Assembly: GCA_044344145.1 (NCBI GenBank)
Contig: JBIJDM010000181.1
Span: 1-6,173, forward strand
Reading direction: 5' to 3'
DNA from: JBAXGE01 sp044344145
GTDB taxonomy: Bacteria > Planctomycetota > Phycisphaerae > WQYP01
DNA length: 6,173 bases
Below the pieces are notes generated by a model, which had not been told where the DNA came from, made no database searches, and worked only from the letters and a program-made list of their open reading frames with translations. A program made the translations under genes and the position numbers. This document shows positions 1 through 6,173 of the stretch, piece after piece; position 1 is the stretch's first letter; every line of letters starts with the position of its first letter.

Positions 1-43
1 GTCAAGCATCCCTAAGTTTTGACGCCTGCATAGTTTACAATCT

Positions 44-89
44 AGACCTTCGAGGGTTATTTAGCTTGGCTAATAGCCCTCGAAGGTCT
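44..89. repeat. 18-bp inverted repeat upstream of bioB (operator-like dyad)
   Basis: Bases 44-61 pair with 72-89: 18 base pairs in a row, all Watson-Crick except one G-T pair (57 with 76). The arms begin AGACCTTCGAGGG and end CCCTCGAAGGTCT. The ten bases between the arms can add a small inner stem (AGC 63-65 with GCT 69-71). Neither strand has a T-run after the stem, so it does not look like a classic intrinsic terminator. The dyad covers the candidate -35 box and spacer of the bioB promoter and ends one base before the TATAAT box, which is where a repressor or activator would bind. It could instead be the end of an upstream transcript or a small dispersed palindromic repeat. The pairing is seen; the role is inferred. 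Confidence 0.8.
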
Positions 90-95
90 TATAAT
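66..95 (+). promoter_or_regulatory. Candidate sigma70-type promoter of bioB
   Basis: A perfect TATAAT (90-95) follows TTGGCT (66-71, four of six matches to TTGACA) after an 18-base spacer. Transcription would start near 102, giving a leader of about 50 bases before the bioB start codon. The -35 box lies in the loop of the inverted repeat at 44-89 and the spacer is its right arm. The -10 box is convincing; the -35 assignment is less certain. Confidence 0.5.
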
Positions 96-103
96 TTGGT
101 CAA

Positions 104-122
104 CCGGGCAGTTCCTGCCCGG
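104..122 (+). promoter_or_regulatory. GC-rich hairpin in the bioB leader
   Basis: CCGGGCAG (104-111) pairs perfectly with CTGCCCGG (115-122) across a three-base loop, giving an 8-bp stem. If transcription starts near 102, this hairpin sits at the very 5' end of the bioB mRNA. A run of seven T (136-142) follows 13 bases later, too far for a standard intrinsic terminator. It ends just before the ribosome-binding site. Likely roles are mRNA stabilisation at the 5' end or leader control; neither is shown. Confidence 0.45.
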
Positions 123-142
123 ACTGTATGATATATTTTTTT

Positions 143-149
143 GAGGTGA
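143..149 (+). promoter_or_regulatory. Ribosome-binding site of bioB, fixing a GTG start
   Basis: GAGGTGA (143-149) is a seven-base match to the anti-Shine-Dalgarno sequence. It places the GTG at 153 six bases after its GAGG core. An in-frame TGA at 147-149 rules out any earlier start, so GTG 153 is the first possible initiation codon. Confidence 0.7.
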
Positions 150-152
150 CGT

Positions 153-1268
153 GTGCGCGATTTTGTTACGCAATTGGCCCATAAAGTATTGGCGGGACAG
201 CAACTTACCCGGGAGGATGCCCGGCAGTTGGCCGGCGTCACCGGTGATGATGTATATGACCTCTTCTATTGGGCCAACAAAATCCGGATTCAGTTCAAAG
301 GTCGGGATGTGCGTTTCTGCGCCATCGTCGCGGCCAAGGCCGGGGGCTGTTCCGAGGACTGTAAATTTTGTGCGCAATCCAGCCATTATGCCACCGCCGT
401 GCAGGGGCAGGTGAAACTGACGGATGAAGAGGTTCTGCGTTCTGCGGAACATGCCGCCGAGGTGGGGGCTGACAGTTTTGGGATTGTGAATTCCGGCCGG
501 GCGCCGACCCGTAAGGAATTGGAAGAATGGCTGGCTCCGCTGCTCCGGAAGATTGCCAAAGATGGCAAGACCCGGGCCTGCGCCACCTTGGGTGCGTTGA
601 CGTCGGAAACCGCCAAGTTCCTTTACGATAACGGGGTTCGACGGATCAACCACAATATCGAAACCAGTGCCCGGCATTATCCCCAGATCGTCACCAGCCA
701 CCCGTTTTCAGAACGGCTGCGCACGCTGAAAATAGCCAAAGAGGCCGGACTGTCGCTTTGCAGCGGCGGGATTTTCGGCATGGGCGAAGATTGGGAAGAC
801 CGGATTGACATGGCCCTGACGTTGCGGGAATTGGGTGTGGATGTTATCCCCCTCAACTTCTTGAATGCGATTGCAGGCACTCCTCTGGGTGATTTGCCGC
901 AACTGGCCCCGATGGAATGTCTGAAGATTATCAGCCTGTTCCGTTTCCTGGCACCCACGGCCGAGTTAAAGGTGGCCGGTGGTCGGGAAGTGTGTCTGCG
1001 CGATTTGCAGAGCTGGATTTTCTACGCCGGTGCGGACAGTACCATGATCGGCAATTATCTGACCACGTATGGCCGCAAGCCGGAAGCGGATCATCAGATG
1101 GTCCGCGATCTGGGCCTGGGCCACGGCGTTTATGAAGAAGGCGCGGTCGAGGCGCATCCAACCGCCACCACGTTGCCCCGGGTGACGCGTAGCGGACAAT
1201 ATGGGATTCCCATTTTGCTGGAAAGTGAAACCACAGCCCGTCCGGAATCGGTGGGGATGCGCGGCTAA
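153..1268 (+). CDS. bioB: Biotin synthase (radical SAM enzyme), variant auxiliary-cluster ligands
   Basis: BioB inserts sulfur into dethiobiotin to form biotin, the last step of the pathway, in the cytoplasm, using a radical-SAM [4Fe-4S] cluster and an auxiliary iron-sulfur cluster. The 371-residue product carries the radical-SAM motif C66-SED-C70-KF-C73 followed by AQSSHY. The family landmarks NHNIETS (167-172), CSGGI (203-207), PLNFL (233-237), GTPL (242-245) and GGRE (276-279) are all present. Aligned by eye with the E. coli enzyme, auxiliary-cluster ligands Cys128, Cys188 and Arg260 correspond to C143, C203 and R278. The Cys97 position is glycine (G110, in SFGIVNSGR), and an additional cysteine, C56, lies on the first barrel strand. 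The roughly 25 C-terminal residues go beyond the usual core. The start is a GTG with a good ribosome-binding site; no other bio gene is visible. The identity is firm; the cluster type is uncertain. Confidence 0.96.
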   Translation: MRDFVTQLAHKVLAGQQLTREDARQLAGVTGDDVYDLFYWANKIRIQFKGRDVRFCAIVAAKAGGCSEDCKFCAQSSHYATAVQGQVKLTDEEVLRSAEHAAEVGADSFGIVNSGRAPTRKELEEWLAPLLRKIAKDGKTRACATLGALTSETAKFLYDNGVRRINHNIETSARHYPQIVTSHPFSERLRTLKIAKEAGLSLCSGGIFGMGEDWEDRIDMALTLRELGVDVIPLNFLNAIAGTPLGDLPQLAPMECLKIISLFRFLAPTAELKVAGGREVCLRDLQSWIFYAGADSTMIGNYLTTYGRKPEADHQMVRDLGLGHGVYEEGAVEAHPTATTLPRVTRSGQYGIPILLESETTARPESVGMRG

Positions 1269-1274
1269 GCGGGC

Positions 1275-1303
1275 TTGTACATTGATGTAAAATCTGGTAA
1301 CTT
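1275..1303 (+). promoter_or_regulatory. Possible promoter of tRNA-Leu
   Basis: TTGTAC (1275-1280), a 17-base spacer and TAACTT (1298-1303) preceded by TGG (1295-1297, an extended -10 element) would start transcription near 1310, about five bases before the mature tRNA. Both hexamers are weak matches, so co-transcription with bioB, which ends only 46 bases before the tRNA, remains possible. Confidence 0.3.
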
Positions 1304-1314
1304 ATCGGGCCTAC

Positions 1315-1399
1315 GCCGGAGTGGCGGAATTGGCAGACGCGCCGGACTCAAAATCCGGTACCCTTTAAAGGTGTGTGGGTTCAAGTCCCTCCTCCGGCA
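1315..1399 (+). tRNA. tRNA-Leu (anticodon CAA)
   Basis: The acceptor stem GCCGGAG (1315-1321) pairs perfectly with CTCCGGC (1392-1398), followed by discriminator A1399. The anticodon stem CCGGA (1342-1346)/TCCGG (1354-1358) encloses the loop CTCAAAA, with anticodon CAA at 1349-1351, which reads UUG leucine codons. A long variable arm (1359-1374, with ACC paired to GGT) marks it as a type II tRNA, as expected for leucine. The T-arm is GTGGG (1375-1379), loop TTCAAGT, CCCTC (1387-1391), with one T-T mismatch (1376 with 1390). The 3' CCA is not encoded (GCC follows) and must be added by the CCA-adding enzyme. The gene lies between bioB and the convergent oxidoreductase gene. Confidence 0.96.
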
Positions 1400-1423
1400 G
1401 CCTCTTCCCGATATTTTCCCTAA

Positions 1424-2413
1424 TCAGCTTTTTTCCAATACGCGTGTGACGTTTTGTTTGGCACGTACGACCATCCGCGTGGGATGAAGTTCCTCCGCCA
1501 GCGTCATGGGCATGGGCTGGGCATCCAAAATCTCGGCAAGCATAAAGTCGAAGTAATTCTGATCCGGCGTCCCCATAGCCAGCGGGCGGGGGGGACTCGA
1601 ACCAATCAGCACCGCAGTGGATTGACCGCCTCGGATGGATTCTACCAGTCCCTTGGTGCCGAAAATCCGCAGTTCCTCATGCCCCCAGGTCCCCAGTCCC
1701 GGCTGGTTGAGATAATTGGCAATGATGGTGGCCAATCCACCGTTTTCGAGTTGGCAGACCAGCGTGCTGGCCATCCGCAACTCACCCTTGGGTATGGGAT
1801 TACCCAGCGTGGTTTCCCAGGCCTGAATCTGGGTGATGGGGATTTTGGTGATGTGCTCGACCATTCGCACGGCATGGATGCCCACCTGCATCAGCAGGCC
1901 GGAATCGAGGGTTTCGTCCTGAGGACGGCCCGCGTGGTATGGATACGACTTTTGGACGAGAATCTGGGTGATGGTCCCTAATTGCCCACTCGCCACCACC
2001 TCGCGCATCGCCAGATAGGGCCGCTCAAAAGTGGTCCCGGCCATTTCATGAAAGCTGAGTTTACATTCGCGGCTCAGGGCCATGATGGCGTCAAGTTCCG
2101 CCTCACTCATCGCGGCGGGCTTTTCGGCGTAGACATGTTTGCCCGCCCGCAACGCCGCGAGGATTTCCTGCCCCTGATCCAACCGCCGGGGGGCGCACAT
2201 GGAGACTAAATCCACCTCGGGATCGGCCAGTAGTTCACCCAATGTGGCGTATTTTTTAACGGTAGCAAAATCCGGCAACACTTTGGCCAGCATGGCGTTA
2301 TCACAGGCACATACAGCCGTGACCCGGGCCCGGGCATGGTGGGCCAGATGATGATGCAGTTGATGGCCGTAATTGCCATATAACGCGACGCGCAGGGGTT
2401 TCGATGCTTGCAT
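1424..2413 (-). CDS. Gfo/Idh/MocA family NAD(P)-dependent oxidoreductase
   Basis: This 329-residue protein is a probable cytoplasmic dehydrogenase of the Gfo/Idh/MocA family, which mostly oxidises or reduces sugars, inositols and related alcohols. The N-terminal Rossmann fold starts RVALYGNYGH, with glycines G13 and G16 in the dinucleotide loop. It continues through VDLVSMCAPRR (68-77) to the family signature AEKP (96-99), whose K98 is the usual catalytic lysine. The C-terminal alpha/beta domain carries SGLLMQVGIH (171-180). H180 fits the catalytic histidine, but the aspartate usually found four residues before it is Q176. The ATG start is supported by AGAGGAG on the minus strand, seven bases upstream. 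There is no signal peptide. The gene lies 48 bases after pbpC, separated by a small terminator-like hairpin, so co-transcription may be partial. The substrate cannot be told from the sequence. Confidence 0.9.
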   Translation of the reverse strand: MQASKPLRVALYGNYGHQLHHHLAHHARARVTAVCACDNAMLAKVLPDFATVKKYATLGELLADPEVDLVSMCAPRRLDQGQEILAALRAGKHVYAEKPAAMSEAELDAIMALSRECKLSFHEMAGTTFERPYLAMREVVASGQLGTITQILVQKSYPYHAGRPQDETLDSGLLMQVGIHAVRMVEHITKIPITQIQAWETTLGNPIPKGELRMASTLVCQLENGGLATIIANYLNQPGLGTWGHEELRIFGTKGLVESIRGGQSTAVLIGSSPPRPLAMGTPDQNYFDFMLAEILDAQPMPMTLAEELHPTRMVVRAKQNVTRVLEKS

Positions 2414-2445
2414 GATGTAGCTCCTCTGGGGCTATGTTGTACTGG

Positions 2446-2461
2446 AAAACCCGCCTGCGGG
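2446..2461 (-). terminator. Weak terminator-like hairpin after pbpC
   Basis: On the minus strand, directly after the pbpC TAG stop, CCCGC-AG-GCGGG is followed by TTTT. It can form as five base pairs with a two-base loop, or more realistically four pairs with a four-base loop. The stem and T-run are both short, so it would terminate only partly and may lower expression of the downstream oxidoreductase gene relative to pbpC. Confidence 0.4.
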
Positions 2462-4501
2462 CTACTGTTGGATGCGTAAAGCCAGAGTTGCGGCTGTGCC
2501 CGACTCGTCCACAACACGGATAGAGCGCACACCTGCGGTCAGGGCCAGAGACATGGTGGCGCCGTTGGCTTGGGGTTGCAATTGGTCGTCTACAAACCAG
2601 AACCGCCGAGTGCCCTGCCCACCGGCGGAGGTTACCACAATATTCTGCCGGGCCGCGGGTTGGTCGGGATCGAGGCAGATGGTCTGCTGGGCCGAAGGGC
2701 TGATGATGGCCAACGGGCGGCGCAGGAGCAATTCTTTGGGGGCTTCGGGCGTGCTGGGCAGCGGCGTATTGGACCAAGGTAATACTGGTCCCAGATTGGC
2801 AATGATATCCAAGGCCAATGGTGCGGCTACATCAGACCCCTGCAGCCGCTGATCACCTCGTCCCCGAATGCGTCCCAGCCAGACCACCACGGTGTAGCGC
2901 GGTGTGACGGCCACGCACCAGGCATCACGATAGCCATTGCTGGTGCCGGTTTTCCAGGCCGGGTCATGACGCACGGCCGAGGGGCACAGGGCCTGTGTGC
3001 GCTCGGGTATACGCAAGGCCGCGAGCGTTTGCTGACAGGCTTGGGCCAGTAACACCCGGCGGTTGGTTTGTGGGTTGGAGGTTTCGCCCTGCAGCCAAAG
3101 GGCCGGACGATATTCACCGTCACGGGCGAGACAGGCATAAGCATTGGCAATCTGGCGGGGCGAAAGTTCGGCACCCCCAATGGCGAGGGTCAGGCCCAGT
3201 TGTTCGGCCGGGGCGATTGGCGCGTGCAATTCATCCATGAGGCCCACCACACTGGGGACACCCACTTTAGACAATACCAACATGGCCGGCAGGTTGCGGC
3301 TGTATGCCAGTGCATGGGCTGCGGTGACCCGCCCGGTGAAGGTTCGGTCGGCATTTCGGGGCGAAAAACCAATCCAAGCCGCAGGATTGTCATCGAGTAT
3401 GGAATTGGGGCTGATGAGTTCCCGTTCAAAAGCCAGTGCATAAATAAACGGCTTTAACGTGGAGCCGGTGGAACGCTGGGTTTGGGTCAGATCAAGTGCA
3501 GAAGCCGTGGGGCTTTGACTGCATAAGGCCAGATATTCGGACGTTTGCTGGTCCAGTACGACCACCGCGCCCGCTAATGTGTCGTCATGCAGGATTCCAA
3601 GCTGGGTTTGTAGCTTGGAATTAACCAGCCGTTGAATACGGGTATCCAGCGTGGTACGTACCACGCCGGTGCCCTGATGGGCCAATAAACTGGGCAGGCT
3701 ACCGTCGGGGTGACGGATTTGCGGTAATGTGGCATCCCGAATTATGACCGGCTCCGCGAGCGCCTCGGTGAGTTGCTTGGCGGTGATGTAGTCCAGACCA
3801 GCCATGCGTTGCAGAATACGGTCCCGCCGGGCGTGGGCCGGAATCAGATTACGATCGGGGCGCAGACGCTCGGGATTCTGGGGTAGTCCTGCCAGCAGTG
3901 CCGCTTGGGCGATGGAGAGTTGCTGGGCGGGCAGATCAAAATAACGCCGCGCTGCAGCCTCAATACCGGTCAGGTTGGCTCCGAAGGGGGCACGGTTAAG
4001 GTACTCAACCAATAGCGTATCCTTGTCGTTCTGGCGTTCCATCTGGATCGCCCGGAAGACTTGCGTACCCTTGTAGACCCAGCTTCGCATCTCAGGATGT
4101 CGCAAGCGGTAGAGTTGCATCGTGATGGTGCTGCCACCACGCCGGATACCGCCGGTAGTGACATTGGCATACAATGCCCCGAATGCGGACCAGAGGTCAA
4201 CCCCGCTGTGATCATAGAAGCGGTGATCCTCGGCGGCCACCAGTGCTTGTTTGACGTGCCGAGGGATTTGGGCACTGGTCAATGGTTGGCACCATTGCCC
4301 CTGCGGCCCCAGCACCGCGGCCAGTGGTTGTCCTTGACGATCGGTGTAACAGGTGGCCGTCGGTTGCGGCGGGCCCGGCGGATGATAGGGCACCAGCCAT
4401 GTGGCCACCCACGCCGTCAGGGGGATGCTCAGCAGCATCAGACCCCAGCAGACGCAGCGGCTGCGGTGTTGCCACCAATGTCTCAACCCACCCATGATCA
4501 T
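2462..4501 (-). CDS. pbpC: Penicillin-binding protein 1C (bifunctional peptidoglycan synthase)
   Basis: This class A PBP joins a glycosyltransferase, which polymerises lipid II glycan chains, to a transpeptidase, which cross-links peptides, on the outer face of the cytoplasmic membrane. Of 679 residues, a membrane anchor spans about 16-37. The GT51 domain shows EDHRFYDHSGVD (catalytic E91), RRGGSTITMQ (120-129) and VEYLNRAPFG (165-174). The transpeptidase has S347-TLK350 with nucleophile S347, S401-RN, and K517-TG. Residues about 592-676 form the PBP1C-specific C-terminal domain (BiPBP_C type, with RRFWFVDDQL). From memory E. coli PbpC has about 770 residues, so the linker before that domain is short here. 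The periplasmic part holds several cysteines, including C51 and C71. The gene follows the alpha-2-macroglobulin gene with overlapping stop and start, indicating one operon. The start may be M3 rather than M1 (see the ribosome-binding site entry). Confidence 0.95.
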   Translation of the reverse strand: MIMGGLRHWWQHRSRCVCWGLMLLSIPLTAWVATWLVPYHPPGPPQPTATCYTDRQGQPLAAVLGPQGQWCQPLTSAQIPRHVKQALVAAEDHRFYDHSGVDLWSAFGALYANVTTGGIRRGGSTITMQLYRLRHPEMRSWVYKGTQVFRAIQMERQNDKDTLLVEYLNRAPFGANLTGIEAAARRYFDLPAQQLSIAQAALLAGLPQNPERLRPDRNLIPAHARRDRILQRMAGLDYITAKQLTEALAEPVIIRDATLPQIRHPDGSLPSLLAHQGTGVVRTTLDTRIQRLVNSKLQTQLGILHDDTLAGAVVVLDQQTSEYLALCSQSPTASALDLTQTQRSTGSTLKPFIYALAFERELISPNSILDDNPAAWIGFSPRNADRTFTGRVTAAHALAYSRNLPAMLVLSKVGVPSVVGLMDELHAPIAPAEQLGLTLAIGGAELSPRQIANAYACLARDGEYRPALWLQGETSNPQTNRRVLLAQACQQTLAALRIPERTQALCPSAVRHDPAWKTGTSNGYRDAWCVAVTPRYTVVVWLGRIRGRGDQRLQGSDVAAPLALDIIANLGPVLPWSNTPLPSTPEAPKELLLRRPLAIISPSAQQTICLDPDQPAARQNIVVTSAGGQGTRRFWFVDDQLQPQANGATMSLALTAGVRSIRVVDESGTAATLALRIQQ

Positions 4502-6173
4502 GGCTCCGCTTGGATGACTACCTTGGTCGCACTGCCATGGGAACTGGAAATCGCGGCATCGTACATGGCTTCGGCACGTACGGGACCTGCAAAGTAAGTT
4601 CCCGGCGTGACGGCCCGGACCTGATAGACATATTGACCATAACCGGCAGGCACGGCACCGAACAGGACCATGCGGTCATCGCGTTTATCCGTGCGTTGGC
4701 CCAATGCGGTATAGCTTTCGCGGGCCAGTTCCGCCGGGATATCCGTGTTGGCAGTGGTAAACGTCTGCTCGATTTCGAGACCCGCGGGCAGCAGGTCTTC
4801 AATGGCCACATTGGCGATATTGTTCAGGCTGTGCGTGGTTAAACGAATCCATAACTCCTGCCCGCGCTGCAGCTTGGTCAGGTCCACGGGCTTGCCGGAG
4901 CGGTCAAGGAACTCACGCCGTACTTTGAGGCCTGAATCCTGGTCGTCAGGCGGTTTGAGGGGGACCCCATCCGCCAGCCAACCCACATGGGCGACGGCAT
5001 CGGCAGCGCCTTCGACCTTGATATTAATGCGCTGGTCAGCGGGCCACTGGGTAAAGCGATGATGCAACGGTTTGCCATCAAAGGTGACGGCCACTCGCTG
5101 TTCATTCACCCACAATTCTGCAGTGGTATAGGGTTTCTGATTTTTAGCCAGACGCAAATATTTGCCCATGGCAATCAGCCCCATCGCGCGGTCCTGCGTG
5201 CAATACCAGGCGTAGCGACCTTGGGCCTGACCGATGCGCTGGGTCAGATTGGCGATGCGCGGATCGGTGGGATTCACATCAATCAGGGTGCTGACCAGAA
5301 TGGCCAAATCACGACTGGGACTCGACAGGCTGCCTGATTGACTGCGCGGTTGATCCCCGGCAGGCAGGTCACGCGGAAGCCACTGCTGGGCCTTCTCACG
5401 TTGCCCCAGCAGTAGATAAGTGGCAGCGATGTAACATTCGGCGGTACTATCAGAAGCCTTGATGGTGTTGCTCTTTCTGCGTTCGGTAAGCACATCCGCT
5501 AGCCGGCTGACCATCGCACGGTCAGGTAGGTCCAAGCGGGCCAGTACCCAGCATGCGTAGGCCTGATGCGCAGACCAATCCTCTTCGGGATTGGTTTCGC
5601 GCAGGACCTGGCGTCGCAGGTACTCGATCAGATTCCGTTTGAAGTCCGGATCAATCTTGTAACCCGCCTTGTCGGCTTCAACCATGAGATGGGCCGCATA
5701 GATGCTGGCCCACGGCCAGGAATCGTCCCGCTGCCACATACCAATGCCACCGTCAGGACGTTGCATGGACGCCAGACGCAGCAAGCCCGCTTTGACATTG
5801 GAGTCAATACTGGCGGAATCCAGCAGTAGCGGGTCAATCTCGGCCGCCAAATCCTTCAGGTAAAGTAACGGTAGGGTGGCACTAATCGTCTGTTCCGCGC
5901 AGCCGTAGGGGTAGCGGTTCAGATACGATAGCCCGGCGGGGATGTTGAGCTTGGGCCGGGGTGAAATCATGATTTGGAAGGTGCGATTCCCCGCGACCAG
6001 TTCCGTAGGTACGGTGAGTTCCAGATTACGGCCCCCGGCTACGGTCTGACTGCCGCCCAATGTCAGCATCGGCGCTGCAGGTCGAATCGGGAGTTCGATT
6101 TCCTCACTGTAGCTGTCATCCAAGCCTTCGGCAGTGAAGACGAGTTTGATGACTCCAATCCCCGCACCGATTT
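4498..6173 (-). CDS. Bacterial alpha-2-macroglobulin, C-terminal part (runs off the window)
   Basis: The last 558 residues of a bacterial alpha-2-macroglobulin (YfhM/ECAM-like) are present. The reading frame stays open to the window edge, so the start lies outside; a TTG at 6123-6121 is only an internal leucine. Such proteins are periplasmic and trap proteases: cleavage of a bait region triggers a conformational change and covalent capture by a thioester. The thioester motif YPYG-CAEQ is intact (C and Q codons at 5901-5899 and 5892-5890). It is followed by an alpha-helical thioester domain down to about 5140, with helical repeats such as HQAYACWVLARLDLP. The final part, about 4990-4501, resembles the bacterial MG10 domain, with IEDLLPAGLEIE, RDDRMVLFG and RAEAMYD. 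Signal peptide, MG domains and bait region would lie upstream. The gene is directly coupled to pbpC, the arrangement known from E. coli yfhM-pbpC. Confidence 0.93.
   Translation of the reverse strand, partial: IGAGIGVIKLVFTAEGLDDSYSEEIELPIRPAAPMLTLGGSQTVAGGRNLELTVPTELVAGNRTFQIMISPRPKLNIPAGLSYLNRYPYGCAEQTISATLPLLYLKDLAAEIDPLLLDSASIDSNVKAGLLRLASMQRPDGGIGMWQRDDSWPWASIYAAHLMVEADKAGYKIDPDFKRNLIEYLRRQVLRETNPEEDWSAHQAYACWVLARLDLPDRAMVSRLADVLTERRKSNTIKASDSTAECYIAATYLLLGQREKAQQWLPRDLPAGDQPRSQSGSLSSPSRDLAILVSTLIDVNPTDPRIANLTQRIGQAQGRYAWYCTQDRAMGLIAMGKYLRLAKNQKPYTTAELWVNEQRVAVTFDGKPLHHRFTQWPADQRINIKVEGAADAVAHVGWLADGVPLKPPDDQDSGLKVRREFLDRSGKPVDLTKLQRGQELWIRLTTHSLNNIANVAIEDLLPAGLEIEQTFTTANTDIPAELARESYTALGQRTDKRDDRMVLFGAVPAGYGQYVYQVRAVTPGTYFAGPVRAEAMYDAAISSSHGSATKVVIQAEP
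4504..4507 (-). promoter_or_regulatory. Ribosome-binding site of pbpC, bearing on its start
   Basis: On the minus strand GGAG is followed by CC-ATG-ATC-ATG. It lies only two bases before the first ATG (4501-4499) but eight bases before the second (4495-4493). Normal spacing therefore favours the second ATG, giving a 677-residue protein starting MGGLRHW. With the first ATG the stop and start overlap as ATGA; with the second there are two bases between them. Translation is coupled to the upstream gene either way. Confidence 0.5.

Noticed and set aside
32..40. AGTTTACAA, like one half of a BirA biotin operator (GGTTTACAA)
   Set aside because: No matching TTGTAAACC half lies at the required distance upstream, and BirA needs both halves. 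A single nine-base near-match is easily chance.
19..46. Second promoter candidate TTGACG-16-TCTAGA
   Set aside because: The -35 box is good but the -10 is a poor match, and TACAAT at 36-41 is only 11 bases away; the TATAAT at 90-95 is far better placed for bioB.
1..152. Partial upstream gene at the left edge
   Set aside because: One plus frame stays open from base 3 to a TGA at 129, but it runs through the inverted repeat and the promoter and shows no recognisable protein features.
57..701. 214-codon open frame on the minus strand
   Set aside because: It is fully antisense to the unmistakable bioB gene and its translation shows no recognisable domain.
1400..1440. Terminator after tRNA-Leu based on the T6 run at 1429-1434
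   Set aside because: No stem can be drawn upstream of the T-run in this stretch, so there is no intrinsic terminator to support.
1275..1487. 70-codon plus-strand frame across the tRNA
   Set aside because: It runs through the whole tRNA-Leu gene and into the 3' end of the oxidoreductase gene, and its protein shows no family features.
1454..1981. 175-codon plus-strand frame
   Set aside because: It is antisense to the oxidoreductase gene, whose protein carries clear family motifs; this frame carries none.
4061..4597. 178-codon plus-strand frame
   Set aside because: It is antisense to the pbpC start and macroglobulin end, has low-complexity Pro/Arg-rich translation and no domain.

Overview
The window reads as ordinary bacterial chromosome of moderately high G+C with normal bacterial signals: Shine-Dalgarno sites, sigma70-like promoter boxes and a type II tRNA-Leu. 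A large bacterial alpha-2-macroglobulin paired with PBP1C implies a cell with peptidoglycan and a periplasm. A stand-alone Gfo/Idh/MocA oxidoreductase, a tRNA gene without an encoded CCA and the style of the biotin synthase would fit a Planctomycetes/PVC-type or related bacterium. That placement is weak inference; nothing seen fixes the taxon.

Layout. Bases 1-152 are a non-coding leader. They hold an 18-bp inverted repeat overlapping a candidate promoter with a perfect TATAAT box, then a second GC-rich hairpin, a T7 tract and the ribosome-binding site of bioB. Bases 153-1268 (+) encode a complete biotin synthase, and 1315-1399 (+) a tRNA-Leu(CAA). The rest is on the minus strand, converging on the tRNA. 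Read in transcription order, it begins with the C-terminal 558 residues of a thioester-containing alpha-2-macroglobulin (6173 down to 4498, start outside the window). This is followed, with stop and start overlapping, by penicillin-binding protein 1C (4501-2462). After a 48-base gap with a small terminator-like hairpin comes a Gfo/Idh/MocA family oxidoreductase (2413-1424).

How they work together. The alpha-2-macroglobulin and PBP1C genes form the known bacterial pair. The first is thought to trap foreign proteases in the periplasm by thioester chemistry, and the second to make or repair peptidoglycan. BioB performs the last step of biotin synthesis and has no other biotin gene beside it here. 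The oxidoreductase has no evident link to its neighbours.

The most interesting points are the BioB, where the usual first cysteine ligand of the auxiliary iron-sulfur cluster appears to be glycine while an extra cysteine lies on the first barrel strand, and the large dyad across the bioB promoter. I found no CRISPR array, insertion sequence or evidently new multi-gene system.
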